From: Bacillota bacterium
GTDB taxonomy: Bacteria; Bacillota; Sulfobacillia; Sulfobacillales; Sulfobacillaceae
Assembly (NCBI GenBank): GCA_021820965.1
Contig: JAKACZ010000027.1
Location: 1 to 60,058 of the forward strand
Direction: 5' to 3'
DNA length: 60,058 nucleotides
Below, one piece after another: positions 25,792 to 35,445 of this stretch. The stretch's first letter is position 1, and each line of letters begins with the position of its first letter. A program made the translations under genes and the position numbers. The notes beneath the pieces are model-generated. The model was not told where the DNA came from. It searched no databases and was given only the letters and a program-made list of their open reading frames with translations.

Positions 25792-26988
25792 ATGGGTCGG
25801 CACGAGGAGATTGTGGCCGAAAGTCCCCGGTCCTGGCGCACGCGCAACGTGTGGGCATTTTCGTTGTCCTCTTTGTTTTCAGACTGGGGACACGAAATGT
25901 TCACGGCGCTTTTGCCGGGCTTTTTGACTGGGTTGGGGGCGCCGGCCATTGCCTTGGGTTTGACCGAAGGGATTTCCAACTTTGCGCAGGCTTGGTCCGC
26001 ACTATGGGGAGGCCGCGTCAATGATCGGGGCGATAAACGGCACGCCTGGCTCGTTGTCGGCTACATTCTGACCGGGTTAAAAGCCCTGGCGGCATTGGTG
26101 TTTTGGTGGCCCTGGCTAGTGGCGATCCGCACCGTGGCCTGGTTGGGGCGCGGGGCCCGCGGACCGATTCGCAATGCGTATATCGCCGAGGACGTACCGG
26201 CACAGCATTTAGGCAAAGCCTACGGCTTGCGCGAGTCATTCGACACGGCGGGTGCACTGCTGGGTCCGTTGACAGCGGCGATTCTAGTGGCGTTCTTCCG
26301 GCCGCGTACGCTCATCGCGTTAACGGCGATTCCCGCTGCCATTACGGTGCTGATGATTTTGCGGGTGCGCAAAATGCCGGTGCGCCAGCAGGTGCGCCAG
26401 AGTGCTCTTGCGGAAATAGATTGGCCGATCCGGTTTCGGCGTTACCGAACGGCCACGTTAGCTTTTGCCGCCGGTTACCTGGCACCGACATTTTTTATTC
26501 TGCGGGTGTGGCGCTCGGGCATTGTGGTCGGGCCTGTCTCCGCGCACACCCTGGCGCTGCTGCTTTACACGCTGCACAATGCCGTCTATGCGGTGGCCGC
26601 GTATCCGGTCGGACGTGCGGCCGATCGCCGGCCGGGAAAGACCCTGCTCATGACGGGATACGCCATATGGACGGCAGCGGTGATCGGGTTTGCGTTGAAC
26701 CACGGCGCACTGGGCGTGTGGATTGTCCTGTTTGCCGCCACCGGATTGTCCACGGCCATCATTGAAGTGGGCCAGAAAATGGTGACGGTTGGGGTGACGC
26801 CGGAGCTGGCGCGCGGCCGCGGATTGGGTCAGATCGCTTTCGTGACCGGGGTGGGACAACTCGTGGCGAGTGTGGTGATGGGCGGAATTTGGAGCATCAC
26901 TACCGCCCAATGGGCCTTTGGCATCGAGGCGGCTTTGGCTTTTGCCGGGCTTCTTCTCATGATGCGCGCGATTGGGTCGGATGCCTGA
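25792..26988 (+). CDS. MFS transporter downstream of enolase
   Basis: A 398-residue permease with 12 predicted helices. WGGRVNDRGDKRHAWLVVGY is the motif A-like loop, and WLGRGARGPIRNAYIAEDVP with GKAYGLRESFDTAGALLGPL is characteristic of an MFS subgroup of unknown substrate. ATG 25792 follows the enolase stop by 2 bp with GGGGAGG upstream, so the pair forms an operon. The linkage raises the possibility that it exports or imports a phospho-acid or organic acid connected to enolase, but this is speculation. Confidence 0.85.
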   Translation: MGRHEEIVAESPRSWRTRNVWAFSLSSLFSDWGHEMFTALLPGFLTGLGAPAIALGLTEGISNFAQAWSALWGGRVNDRGDKRHAWLVVGYILTGLKALAALVFWWPWLVAIRTVAWLGRGARGPIRNAYIAEDVPAQHLGKAYGLRESFDTAGALLGPLTAAILVAFFRPRTLIALTAIPAAITVLMILRVRKMPVRQQVRQSALAEIDWPIRFRRYRTATLAFAAGYLAPTFFILRVWRSGIVVGPVSAHTLALLLYTLHNAVYAVAAYPVGRAADRRPGKTLLMTGYAIWTAAVIGFALNHGALGVWIVLFAATGLSTAIIEVGQKMVTVGVTPELARGRGLGQIAFVTGVGQLVASVVMGGIWSITTAQWAFGIEAALAFAGLLLMMRAIGSDA

Positions 26989-27012
26989 CGACGCTTAAGG
27001 AGGCAGCTAAAG

Positions 27013-27951
27013 ATGGCCGGAGCACTAGCTTTGCCGAGCGAATCGGCAGCGCCAGCAGTGTGGTGCCGCTGGGCCTGGTTGGTTTCCCGACAGAACGCGG
27101 CCGGGGAACCGGAGCGCGGATTACTCGAGTCGATCGTGCGGGATACCACGGCGGAGATGGAGCTTCGGACTACAGCCCTATCGGCCCTGTGGACTACGTC
27201 CCCGCTGACCGCGGCGGCGAAAGTTGAGGGAGGCCTGATTAGTGATGGGCAAAATGATGTAGCGCTGACCGGAGTTTTGCACCCACGCTGGTGGCATGAC
27301 GCAGGGTGGTGGGATCTTTTGGGTTCCTGGGTTGGAGCCTTTGATGACCTCGATGCGGCAATCTGGATGATTTGGGCCTGGGCCAACAGGCCATCGCCGG
27401 TCGTCAGAGTGCCGGTGGAAGTGCTTGAGCGCACGGGCTTAGGGGAGTGGGAGGACCATAAATGGTTGGAAGCGTTGCGCGTTGGTGTGGCACGCGCCGG
27501 AAATAGTTCCGCTCGATCCCCGTTTGAAGCGTTTTGGCAGCAGCACATACGTGACTGGGTGTTGCGGTGGCTTCGATGGGAAGAGGCCGTACGCCTCTAT
27601 CGGTGGCGGCTGGCTGAGGAGGAGTCCCTGACGCGGTGGACCGGGTCGCCCTCTTACCCGGCGTCTTTGCCGCCGGATCCGAGCGTCCTCAAGATCGCGC
27701 TGCAGACACCAATGCCACCGCATGAAGCTTTGTACTTCACCATGCTTGGCCTGGGCTACTTGTTGGAGAAGGACAGCGCGGAATCGGCGCCGCTCTGGGA
27801 CAGCATTTGGTCCAGCTGGGCATCCAGCTTGAACTATTTAACATTTGAAAGCCAGAGCAATTGCCAGACGACAGAATGGCACATCGCCGGGTTGACCGGC
27901 GCATTGCGAGATAGCTACGCCATGAAGCGCTGGGGCTTATCCCTGGAGTGA
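27013..27951 (+). CDS. Tryptophan-rich hypothetical protein
   Basis: A 312-residue protein with AAGGAGG and a good spacing before ATG 27013, 24 bp after the MFS stop, so probably in the enolase operon. It is strikingly Trp-rich (HPRWWHDAGWWDLLGSWVGA, DWVLRWLRWEE, SIWSSWASSLNYL) without a signal peptide or clear transmembrane spans. Helical repeats seem likely. I recognise no domain. It could be an assembly or binding protein; no function is inferred. Confidence 0.7.
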   Translation: MAGALALPSESAAPAVWCRWAWLVSRQNAAGEPERGLLESIVRDTTAEMELRTTALSALWTTSPLTAAAKVEGGLISDGQNDVALTGVLHPRWWHDAGWWDLLGSWVGAFDDLDAAIWMIWAWANRPSPVVRVPVEVLERTGLGEWEDHKWLEALRVGVARAGNSSARSPFEAFWQQHIRDWVLRWLRWEEAVRLYRWRLAEEESLTRWTGSPSYPASLPPDPSVLKIALQTPMPPHEALYFTMLGLGYLLEKDSAESAPLWDSIWSSWASSLNYLTFESQSNCQTTEWHIAGLTGALRDSYAMKRWGLSLE

Positions 27952-28239
27952 CCCGGGTGGTGCGGCAGTGGTCCCGGGGATCCGGGCCCCAGGGTGGAGG
28001 TGGTCTTGGTTGGCATAGATAGACTTTTCGCTCGCCTCATTTGCCAACGAGTCTGTAGTCGGCGGTCGATACGTTGACGGACCAGATAGTCGATTATAGC
28101 GACATTCCCACCTTTTCTCGTCGCAGTCACCCATCCGGTGGTCCAAGCGTTAAAGGCGACCTCCCAGACCGCTCGTATATGACGTGGATTTGACATGATG
28201 GTGCGGCTGGCAGGACCCGCCGGCGTGAATTTTTTCCTT
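27952..28239. other. Intergenic region, no gene supported
   Basis: A minus-strand ORF (27915-28196) contains WEVAFNAWTTGWVTATRKGG but overlaps the end of the preceding gene and has no family match that I recognise. I leave it uncalled. Confidence 0.35.
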
Positions 28240-28720
28240 TTGTGACGATTCGTCCCACCCCATGTTCCAACGCCGCGAGCGAGATTCCAAATCTTGCTGT
28301 GGCACTATATATAGACGACCATGGGCACCTTTCCTATCGGGGTCAAGGCCTCGGCCCAGTATGGGCCGAATCTCTTGGGGCGCACCACCTATTTGCCACA
28401 TTCCAAATGTTGCCCTTTGACCGCATCCGGAGCTTCGCCAAGCTGTTCGGGCGGGCGCCGAGCGCCCGGACCATCCTGAACGCGACGGAACGCGTCGCGA
28501 GCGATTGTGCTGGCTCTGCTACACCCTCTATCCCTTGCATGAGCGGGCCGGGCCGGACGGGCTCGGGGTCATTGCCTCACCGTCGTTGCGATCCATGAAT
28601 TTTGGAAGTCCTACTATTGCTATGAGTGCCGCCACGGACTTTGCACCGCCCATCTGCTACGGGATCCGACCGGTCTGGATCGTTTGGTGCCTGTTATCGA
28701 GCAACCAGCGTTCACACTGT
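28240..28720 (+). pseudogene. IS66-family transposase remnant
   Basis: Pieces in several plus-strand frames match IS66 transposases in order: QYGPNL, then FATFQMLPFDRIRSFAKLFG RAPSARTILNATE, and about 170 bp later YYCYECRHGLCTAHLLRDPT (the conserved Y..C.H.LC.AHLLR block). Frameshifts and a deletion remove the catalytic core. It ends against the 3' end of the LysR gene. Confidence 0.65.
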
Positions 28721-29604
28721 CATCGCCCCGCTATGATCCCGCGACCCTGTTCCGTCAAGTAATTCCACAGGTCGGCCACGATAGCTCGGGCCAGCGCCCG
28801 CTCACCGCTCACGAGGTAAACGGCGCGGTGCGGCATGGGTGCGGTGGGGCGGTAGCGCATCTCCACCAACCGTCCCTGAGTAATGGCATCGTTCGCCAGT
28901 ACCCGTGGCATGAAGCCGACATGGCTACCGGATACTAAAATCTCAATCAAGAGGGGAGCCTGATCCACCTGCACTGCAGGCGCCCAGCCCTCGAATTCCC
29001 GCTGGAACCAGCTGGCGAAGGGTTCTCCCCAATTCAGATAGGCCAGCGGCAGATTCCGCACGTCCTCAGCCCGAAACAATGCATCCGAAGTCATGGCTGG
29101 AGCGGCCAACAGCGTCAAGCGTTGCTCGGCCAGGAGCGTGTAGGTCAGCCCATGTTCGCCGGATGGAAAATAAGTGATGGCCGCATCCAAGGCCCCGTCG
29201 CGCACGCCGTCCAACAGTTCGCGGGAGTGGCCGGTAATGAGCCGCCAGGTGATTCCGGGCCGGTTTTTTGCCCAGGCCGTAAGCAAGGGGAGGATGCCCG
29301 ATGACCATTGCGAATGGACCGAGCCGAACGTCAGATGGTGCCCAAACCCGTGCGTCTCGACCACCTCCCGCATCCGCTCAAAGAGGATGGCAGATCGTCG
29401 AAAGAGCTCCATCAGCCGCACCCCTTCGGCCGTCAGCACCAGCCGCCTGGTGGTGCGATCCCAAATCGCCACGCCGAGCTCCGCTTCCAACTGCCGAATG
29501 CGGGCCGTCACCGTCGACTGGGTCACATTGAGCGCTTGGGCGGCGCGCGTGAATGATCCCGCACGGTCAACCGCAAGCACCGTAAGAATTTGATCCTGAT
29601 CCAA
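28720..29604 (-). CDS. LysR-family transcriptional regulator
   Basis: A 294-residue LTTR with N-terminal winged HTH (FTRAAQALNVTQSTVTARIR and QLEAELGVAIWDRTTRRLVL) and a C-terminal periplasmic-binding-like effector domain (LLTAWAKNRPGITWRLITGH). Translation probably starts at TTG 29604, with GTGGGG about 7 nt upstream. It is divergent from an MFS gene across 101 bp, the classic layout in which the LTTR controls the neighbour and itself. The effector is probably linked to the transporter substrate, which is unknown. Confidence 0.9.
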   Translation of the reverse strand: MDQDQILTVLAVDRAGSFTRAAQALNVTQSTVTARIRQLEAELGVAIWDRTTRRLVLTAEGVRLMELFRRSAILFERMREVVETHGFGHHLTFGSVHSQWSSGILPLLTAWAKNRPGITWRLITGHSRELLDGVRDGALDAAITYFPSGEHGLTYTLLAEQRLTLLAAPAMTSDALFRAEDVRNLPLAYLNWGEPFASWFQREFEGWAPAVQVDQAPLLIEILVSGSHVGFMPRVLANDAITQGRLVEMRYRPTAPMPHRAVYLVSGERALARAIVADLWNYLTEQGRGIIAGR

Positions 29605-29705
29605 TTTATCGCCCCACTCGATAAATCAATGCAAATCATTTCATTTCCCTTGATTATGGTTGAAGTGTACACTAGGCGCAAGACCGTTGTGAAAAGGAGT
29701 ATACG
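29605..29705. promoter_or_regulatory. Divergent LysR/MFS intergenic region with dyad
   Basis: The arms ATAAATCAA (29621-29629) and TTGATTAT (29650-29657) form an imperfect dyad spaced 20 bp apart, a plausible LysR operator. The SD AAAAGGAG precedes MFS ATG 29706. Confidence 0.45.
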
Positions 29706-30890
29706 ATGCGAAATTCCTTCCCGGGTAAACCCTTTTATGTCGGCGTAGCGCTAATGTACGCCGGCGCCACACTCTGGACGACGCTTCTGTTATGGCAGAT
29801 GCTGGCCGTGACCCACTCCAGTGCTTGGGTTGCGGGGGCCGCCGCCGCTAGTGCTGCGCCCGCCATTTTGGTCGGTGTGACCGGGCCGGATTGGGGATTC
29901 GGGGGGCGCATGAGCGTCTGGCTTCTCGGGATCAGTGTGACAATCGCGTCCCTGGCCCCCTGGCTTGTGCACTCGGCGTGGCTTCTAATAGCCGTGGGTC
30001 TGGCCGAGGGATGGATTAACGCTCGCGTGATCCCGACGGCACAAGCCCGGCTCATGTCCGCCACCCGCGCGGGCAGGGTGCCCAAGGCCTCCGGGCGGTT
30101 TGAGATGGCCTCACGGGCCGGCATGGTGGCCGGGCCCTTGCTCGCCGGTGTGATCATTACCTCCGCGGGCGCGCTCATCGCCGCCTGGGTCACCGCACTG
30201 CTCTTCCTCTTGACGTCAGGACTGTGGTGGAGCCTTTTCGGGACGGCGGCGCCCTCCGGCTCTGGCCATCGCTGGGCCTCTTGGCGAACCGTGCGGCAGG
30301 ATGGATTTCTCATCACAGCCCTGGGGGTGCGCGCGGGCGCCAACCTGCTCTGGCCCGCCTTTACCGTGGCTATTCCGCTGCTGATCCGGCATCCCTGGCA
30401 TGCTCAGGCGCTCGGCTACGGAACCGTCCGCACGCTATGGGGGTTCAGCACCGTCGTTGGTGCGTGGCTCGTTGTTCCGCGCTTGATTCAGCGTCTTGAG
30501 TTGTCCTACTTCTTCTCCTGGGTGCTGACCGGGCTGGCCTTCTGGCGCATTGGGCAGTCCACTCACCTCACGACCGCTTTGATTTGGGTGGCGGTGGGCG
30601 CGCTGTCTAGTCCGGTTGTGCACGTGGTGCTGGATAGCCACATCGGAACTAAAGTGACGCGGGCGCAGCAAGGAGGGGTGTTTGCCATTCAGCGGCTGGT
30701 GATGGCAGTGGCCAACCTAATCGGCCTGTTTTTTGTCACCGGAGCGATCGACCATCTCAGCCCCGGTCCCGCATTGAGCGACGCCGGGCTTCTCACGGCG
30801 GCCATAGCCATGGTGGGACTCGCTCTCCGGGCGGGGCGCGCCCTTCGCCGGCAGGGATCCAGGCCGCTGTTCGAAAACAAAGATGCGTAA
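29706..30890 (+). CDS. MFS transporter, probable LysR target
   Basis: A 394-residue polytopic protein with 12 predicted helices, beginning MRNSFPGKPFYVGVALMYAG. It resembles the drug-efflux/YfkL-like MFS group (LAEGWINARVIPTAQARLMS in the helix 4 loop). It starts at ATG 29706 with AAAAGGAG upstream and is transcribed away from the LysR gene. The substrate is unknown; LTTR control suggests an inducible exporter or importer. Confidence 0.85.
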   Translation: MRNSFPGKPFYVGVALMYAGATLWTTLLLWQMLAVTHSSAWVAGAAAASAAPAILVGVTGPDWGFGGRMSVWLLGISVTIASLAPWLVHSAWLLIAVGLAEGWINARVIPTAQARLMSATRAGRVPKASGRFEMASRAGMVAGPLLAGVIITSAGALIAAWVTALLFLLTSGLWWSLFGTAAPSGSGHRWASWRTVRQDGFLITALGVRAGANLLWPAFTVAIPLLIRHPWHAQALGYGTVRTLWGFSTVVGAWLVVPRLIQRLELSYFFSWVLTGLAFWRIGQSTHLTTALIWVAVGALSSPVVHVVLDSHIGTKVTRAQQGGVFAIQRLVMAVANLIGLFFVTGAIDHLSPGPALSDAGLLTAAIAMVGLALRAGRALRRQGSRPLFENKDA

Positions 30891-31149
30891 CACGCATTTC
30901 TGCCGAGACCGGGCGGCCTCGAACATTTCGTACGGACACAGAAGCGCGGATGAGCCTCTTAGGATCGCCGACAAACTCTCACGCTAGTCCAACCAATGAG
31001 TCATCCAGCAGGACCCCAGCGGTTGCGCGGGTCCGAGCTCTGTCGGGCCGCGTCTTCAGCGGGGTATATAGTTCCTTCAGCATGTAGCGTTTCCCTCTTC
31101 ATTGGTTGTCGCAGTAAGCGCGGGGTGGCGAACTCCCGCGCAGCCTGGC
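30891..31149. other. Intergenic region with inverted repeat
   Basis: CCAACCAATGA (about 30989) and TCATTGGTTG (about 31100) form an inverted repeat about 110 bp apart. GGGGTATATAG near 31067 resembles the 20-bp repeat. No gene seen. Confidence 0.4.
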
Positions 31150-31417
31150 GTTGGGGCTAATGCTAATTGTCATCACTTCGGCTAATGCAGATGTCACTGG
31201 TTGCTCGATTCCGAGAGTACGTGACGTCGAACCGAGGAGTTTAGATTCACATTGGCCGAACGGCCGGAAACCCGTGGCCTACGGCCAAAGCGAATGATCA
31301 GGAGAATCATCCAGGCGTGGCATATGGACTGGAACCCAGGGGCTCAGTGACCCAGAAAGCTGCACCAACTGATGGCAACGGGAATGGGCACCGATGACAA
31401 AATGGGTTAGCCAAAAC
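31150..31417 (+). mobile_element. MITE-like element, copy 3
   Basis: 268 bp, closest to copy 2, with left end GTTGGGGCTAATGCTAATTG and right end GTTTTGGCTAACCCATTTTG read inward. The central stem is ATTCACATTGGCC (31245-31257) with GGCCAAAGCGAAT (31283-31295). Flanks GCCTGGC and ACCTGGG share CCTGG. Non-coding. Confidence 0.75.
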
Positions 31418-32047
31418 ACCTGGGCTTCGGCGAGTGACCCGAACACGACCTTCCTGACGCCGCCCGTAGCCCCCGGTCTACTAATCCCCTCACGTAGCGA
31501 CGTATTGCAAGGCGGTTAGAGGCCTTTTCGGAGCGGGAAAGCGACCGGCGGAAACGCGGCGCCGTCTGAATACGTCTGAATACCTCAACGTCAGCAGCCG
31601 AAACTCCCAGCGTGTCCCCCCCACATGGTCATACATTTGGGCAACAGTTCGACTTTGTTACTGCGTGAGCGGTCGCACAGCGAATTATCCGCAATGAAGA
31701 CGGCTTCTCGCCCCGGGAATCACCCAGGCGCTGAACAACTCTGTAATCGCGATGGTGGTCATGGGCGGCAACTGTCGCCAATTGTACCGGAGTGAGGCCA
31801 AAACGCCGATACCCGGGATCGGTCTTCGGCGTCGAGGGATCCGGGGGGCCCAACACGACGCCAGAAATCCCATAGCATGTCTCGACACCGCGGAAATGGA
31901 AATGAATGACTTTTCGCCGTTAATCTTGCGTCGCTATCGGTAACGTGAGGGGCGCACCCTGCGTATGGATGCGCACCGTGAGTCTTGAGAGGGTTTTGAA
32001 TCCCGGTGGTTGTATCACGGGCTTGAACGAGCCGGAAGCCACGGAGG
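31418..32047. other. Intergenic region, possible decayed gene
   Basis: Minus-strand text such as YRRFGLTPVQLATVAAHDHH (about 31790) looks protein-like but no frame is sustained. I call no gene. Confidence 0.35.
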
Positions 32048-33169
32048 CTATCGTTGGCGACTAACCCAGTCTCCGAATAGTGGCTCCACGAGACGATAAT
32101 GTCCTCGTCCGGGCCCTTTAGTAATGACGGATGCGTCCATAAGGCCTTTCAAAGCGCGCGATATCGTGGCCTTATTCAATGGCAGTTGGTAAGGGGGGGT
32201 ACCATCGATAATTGATTTGAGCACGGCATCGCCATGACGGATTGTGTGGATTTCCGACCATAGAGCGTCATACACCGGGGTAAGACTTTCCATGGTGAGA
32301 TCATAAGCCCGCGCGAAGCGTTCGGCATCAACGATTCCAACGTGTTGTGTTTTCGCCAGGAGATAGCAATTATATGCCAGGCTCATCATGCCGTACGGAT
32401 GCCCGCCGCTCTTTTCTATCAACAGCCCAAGGGCCGTGGGTGTGATTTCCAGATTTAGAGACTGAAACCGTGCATCGAGGTAATGAGTCCATTCATCATC
32501 CGAGACCGCCGGCAACGGCAACAACGTCGCAAGTCGGTAAAATGCTTGCCGACGATCAGCAAAGATGGTGTGCATCATACTGCTCTGGCTTCCGAGAAAG
32601 AGGAATGCTGTATGAGATTGCCGTTGGAAGAGCGCCCGTAGCCGCTTAGCCAAAAGGCTCCCGCCCAGCCGATCGATTTCCTGAAACTCATCCAGCAAGA
32701 GAATTAAGCGCTGGCCGCTTTTTTCACCAATGACCTCGGCGGTATCGATGGCGGTCTCGAGGAGGTCTAAAGGATCCGCTTGTCGTCTGTCTAGTGTGGC
32801 GGCCAACTCTAAATCACCGATCTTGGCTCCCCATTGCACACGGCTTAACGCCTCCCTGAGACCGGCTAACGAGTGCACGGCTCGGCGAAACGGACCCGTA
32901 CGGGTTTCAATGACGGCAGCCAAGAGCTTGGCCGCCAGTTCCTCCAATTGGGTGACATAGAAAAGATCGACTGTCGCTGTAGGATGACCGTAAGCCGTGA
33001 GTCGCCGCAAGACCTCCCCAGCAACACTGGACTTTCCCGTACGCCGAGGACTTGCAACCATGACGCACTGTCCGTCGTGCAGACGCAGGACGCACTGATT
33101 AATGAAACCTTCCCGACTGACAAGGTCGTCGGCGCCTACGGGGCGCCCGACCGGAAAGATGTCATTCAT
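32048..33169 (-). CDS. AAA/STAND-type ATPase with winged-helix tail
   Basis: A 373-residue ATPase of the archaeal-type AAA group. Walker A is ASPRRTGKSSVAG near residue 40 and Walker B RLILLLDEFQEIDRLGG near 155, followed by sensor 1 FLFLGSQSSMMHTIF. The C-terminal winged helix is ISRALKGLMDASVITKGPGR then GHYRLVEPLFGDWV. SD GGGGGAG lies a few nt before ATG 33169. The layout mirrors the ATPase at 5408-6562 but the sequences are distant. Such proteins may regulate transcription, act in defence, or serve mobile elements. It lies alone, so no partner is suggested. Confidence 0.85.
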   Translation of the reverse strand: MNDIFPVGRPVGADDLVSREGFINQCVLRLHDGQCVMVASPRRTGKSSVAGEVLRRLTAYGHPTATVDLFYVTQLEELAAKLLAAVIETRTGPFRRAVHSLAGLREALSRVQWGAKIGDLELAATLDRRQADPLDLLETAIDTAEVIGEKSGQRLILLLDEFQEIDRLGGSLLAKRLRALFQRQSHTAFLFLGSQSSMMHTIFADRRQAFYRLATLLPLPAVSDDEWTHYLDARFQSLNLEITPTALGLLIEKSGGHPYGMMSLAYNCYLLAKTQHVGIVDAERFARAYDLTMESLTPVYDALWSEIHTIRHGDAVLKSIIDGTPPYQLPLNKATISRALKGLMDASVITKGPGRGHYRLVEPLFGDWVSRQR

Positions 33170-33342
33170 TTTTCTCCCCCGGTCATGATTAACATACAGC
33201 GTTTAAGTTCTGAGTATCCAAACGACGGTCAGTGTGGTTCCTTTCGTACTCGGCGCACACACTGACACATTGGGGTGATAGGCAGGTAGGTATGCCGTGA
33301 AATGGGGTTTTGGGACAGCCGTGCGACCGTGAGCAAGCGAAT

Positions 33343-34095
33343 TCAGGGCGTTAGGGGGGAAAACGGCACAATGCGCCCTTTGCCCTGTGTTTTAGCTTGG
33401 TAGAGAGCGTAATCGGCTTGGCGCCCTAAATCCCAGGCGGTTAAGGAGTCCGTCAGGCCGGCGGGCGCCACGGCCAATCCGCCCGAGAGGCTAAAGCCGA
33501 CGAACGGTCCCACCTCCACGGATCGACACCGCGCCAAGACACGCTGGGCAGCCAGGTCCGCATCGGAAGGCGCGATGTTCACCATGAACCACCCGAATTC
33601 TTCACCGCCCAAGCGCCCAAGAATATCCCCGCTGCGCACGGATTGGCGCAAGATGGTTCCGAGTGCATGGAGAACGGCGTCACCGACCGCATGGCCGTAT
33701 TGGTCGTTAATCTGCTTGAAATTATCCAGATCGAAGAAGACGAAGGCGGTTGCCTGACCGTCACTCAGAGCCCGCGCCATCCGGTGCTCGGCTCGCTCCC
33801 AAAAGGCGCCGGCCCGTAAAACCCCGGTGAGATCATCATGGACGGCAGCGGATCGCCAGGGCCGGATGACTCGATTTAAGAGGCAGCGGAGAATTACCAG
33901 GACAAAAGTGGCCCATAAAATGATTTCTGCCAGGATGGTACGACCGATGGCCATGGTGCTATGGGGGACTGCCGTCGCACCCCACCACCCGATGACGGTC
34001 GCACCGACGGCATATCCGAGAGTGGCGAGAACAAACCACAGCATGGTCCGAGAGGTCGTTTCCGACCGTCGGCGATGGGGTGGTTTGATGCCCAT
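33343..34095 (-). CDS. Membrane-bound diguanylate cyclase (GGDEF)
   Basis: A 250-residue protein making cyclic-di-GMP from two GTP. Two transmembrane helices (MLWFVLATLGYAVGATVIGW and GRTILAEIILWATFVLVILR) precede a GGDEF domain from about residue 85 (DDLTGVLRAGAFWERAEHRM). The active loop is RLGGEEFGWF, a functional GGEEF variant, and DLDNFKQINDQYGHAVGDAV is intact. The I-site RxxD lies at RSGD (upstream of the loop), so product inhibition is possible. TAGGAG precedes ATG 34095. A divergent EAL gene starts 168 bp away, giving a local synthesis/degradation pair. Confidence 0.9.
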   Translation of the reverse strand: MGIKPPHRRRSETTSRTMLWFVLATLGYAVGATVIGWWGATAVPHSTMAIGRTILAEIILWATFVLVILRCLLNRVIRPWRSAAVHDDLTGVLRAGAFWERAEHRMARALSDGQATAFVFFDLDNFKQINDQYGHAVGDAVLHALGTILRQSVRSGDILGRLGGEEFGWFMVNIAPSDADLAAQRVLARCRSVEVGPFVGFSLSGGLAVAPAGLTDSLTAWDLGRQADYALYQAKTQGKGRIVPFSPLTP

Positions 34096-34262
34096 GATTC
34101 GTACTCCTATCTCATCTTTAATGAATTACAGTAACGGACTCTTATTTGTATTGTACGCGCAATTAGTTATCCCTGTCGAAATTTGTAGATCGAAAAAAAG
34201 GAGTCTCTCGTCGCGGCACGAACTGTTCACGATGGACCGTCGTTTGCCAAGGAGGGGCATCA

Positions 34263-34964
34263 ATGAAAAATGTGACGTCGGAGGCGCTGCAGGCAGCCTT
34301 TGAATTGAGCGCGATTATGCCGTTTTTTCAACCCATCTTGAGCGTGACCGGGGATCGCCAGGGTTTCGAAGCCTTGTCGCGGTTTCCCAATGGAATCACG
34401 CCGGACCGTGTCTGGGCCTACGCGCAACAACAGGGCTTGGCGGTGGCATTGGACCGCCTCGCCCTAAGTGCCGCCATCACTGCGGGCAACCGGTTAGCCG
34501 GGCCCTTGTTTTTGAATGTGTGCAGCTCGCACTTTCGAGAGCCGCACGCATTGCGGAAATTGGCCGCCCCGGCGCGGGTGGTGTGGGAAGTGACCGAGAG
34601 CACCGCCTTGTCCGATGATGATACGCGGGGGATCGAACAATTAAAGCGGCTGGGGTACCGGATCGCCATGGATGATGCGGGAGCAGGCCACTCCACCGTG
34701 GACCGTCTGTACCGTCTGCAGCCCGACATCGTGAAGTTGGACCGCCCTATCGTTAAACTCTGGGCGGCTGGCGCCCGGGAACTCTTGCGCTACTGGATTA
34801 GGTGCGCTCATGAGGTCGGGGCGCTGGTGATTGCCGAAGGCGTCGAAGATATCACTTGGGTCTCGGGACTTGCCAATGAAGGCATCGCGGCCGTTCAAGG
34901 TTATGCGCTGGGGAAGCCGGCGCCGGTGGAACACTGGGTGAGGCAAGAGGCAGCAGAATATTAA
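34263..34964 (+). CDS. Stand-alone EAL-domain phosphodiesterase
   Basis: A 233-residue cytoplasmic EAL protein that should hydrolyse cyclic-di-GMP to pGpG. Catalytic blocks are present: GFEALSRF (EAL), LFLNVCSS (Asn), VVWEVTEST (Glu), IAMDDAGAGHST (DDFGxG equivalent), DIVKLDRP (Lys) and VIAEGVED (Glu). It lacks sensory or membrane domains and starts at ATG 34263 with AAGGAGG. Divergent from the GGDEF gene, so the two probably set local c-di-GMP. In such bacteria this commonly affects surface attachment, which would fit the large surface protein downstream (inference). Confidence 0.88.
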   Translation: MKNVTSEALQAAFELSAIMPFFQPILSVTGDRQGFEALSRFPNGITPDRVWAYAQQQGLAVALDRLALSAAITAGNRLAGPLFLNVCSSHFREPHALRKLAAPARVVWEVTESTALSDDDTRGIEQLKRLGYRIAMDDAGAGHSTVDRLYRLQPDIVKLDRPIVKLWAAGARELLRYWIRCAHEVGALVIAEGVEDITWVSGLANEGIAAVQGYALGKPAPVEHWVRQEAAEY

Positions 34965-34989
34965 CGGGGAGCTGGGAAGATTACGGACG

Positions 34990-35310
34990 TGATGGCAGCC
35001 AGATCCCCACCGGTTCGGGCCGGCGTTCATCGCAGCATTAGTTCCTCGGCCCGTACTGAGTCGTAACCGGGAAAGATATCCGTTGGCGGAGATGACGAAA
35101 AATTGACAAAAGTTCACGCGCTCAGCCAGGAGCGCATCGATGTCGTCATGGATTGCGGGGGTGGTGGGGAGATCGATAATATAGGCGTTTCCGCAAGCCA
35201 TAACAGGCCGTCGAAGATAGCGGCGCGCTGAGACAAACGATTAAAAAAGGGTGCCATGTATGACCGTGTGGGGAGATGATGGTCCGCCATGAACGCCAAT
35301 AGACGGCTTA
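34990..35310 (-). pseudogene. Possible IS982-like transposase remnant
   Basis: The minus strand reads FMADHHLPTRSYMAPFFNRL and SQRAAIFDGLLWLA in one frame and GNAYIIDLPTTPAIHDDIDA in another. The arrangement (Arg-rich helix, then a hydrophobic strand ending in a DLPTTP-type Asp) recalls IS982 transposases. Weak assignment; no intact gene. Confidence 0.35.
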
Positions 35311-35445
35311 GATAGGTCCTATTATGGGGAAAAGCCAGGTTCGCGATGGCCCAGTGGATTCATGTTTTGGCAGCGGTGGTGATCGACGAGATTTTTTAGG
35401 TAAGGGAACGTCGCCCATTCTCATGGCTAATCGATGGTTTGATTG

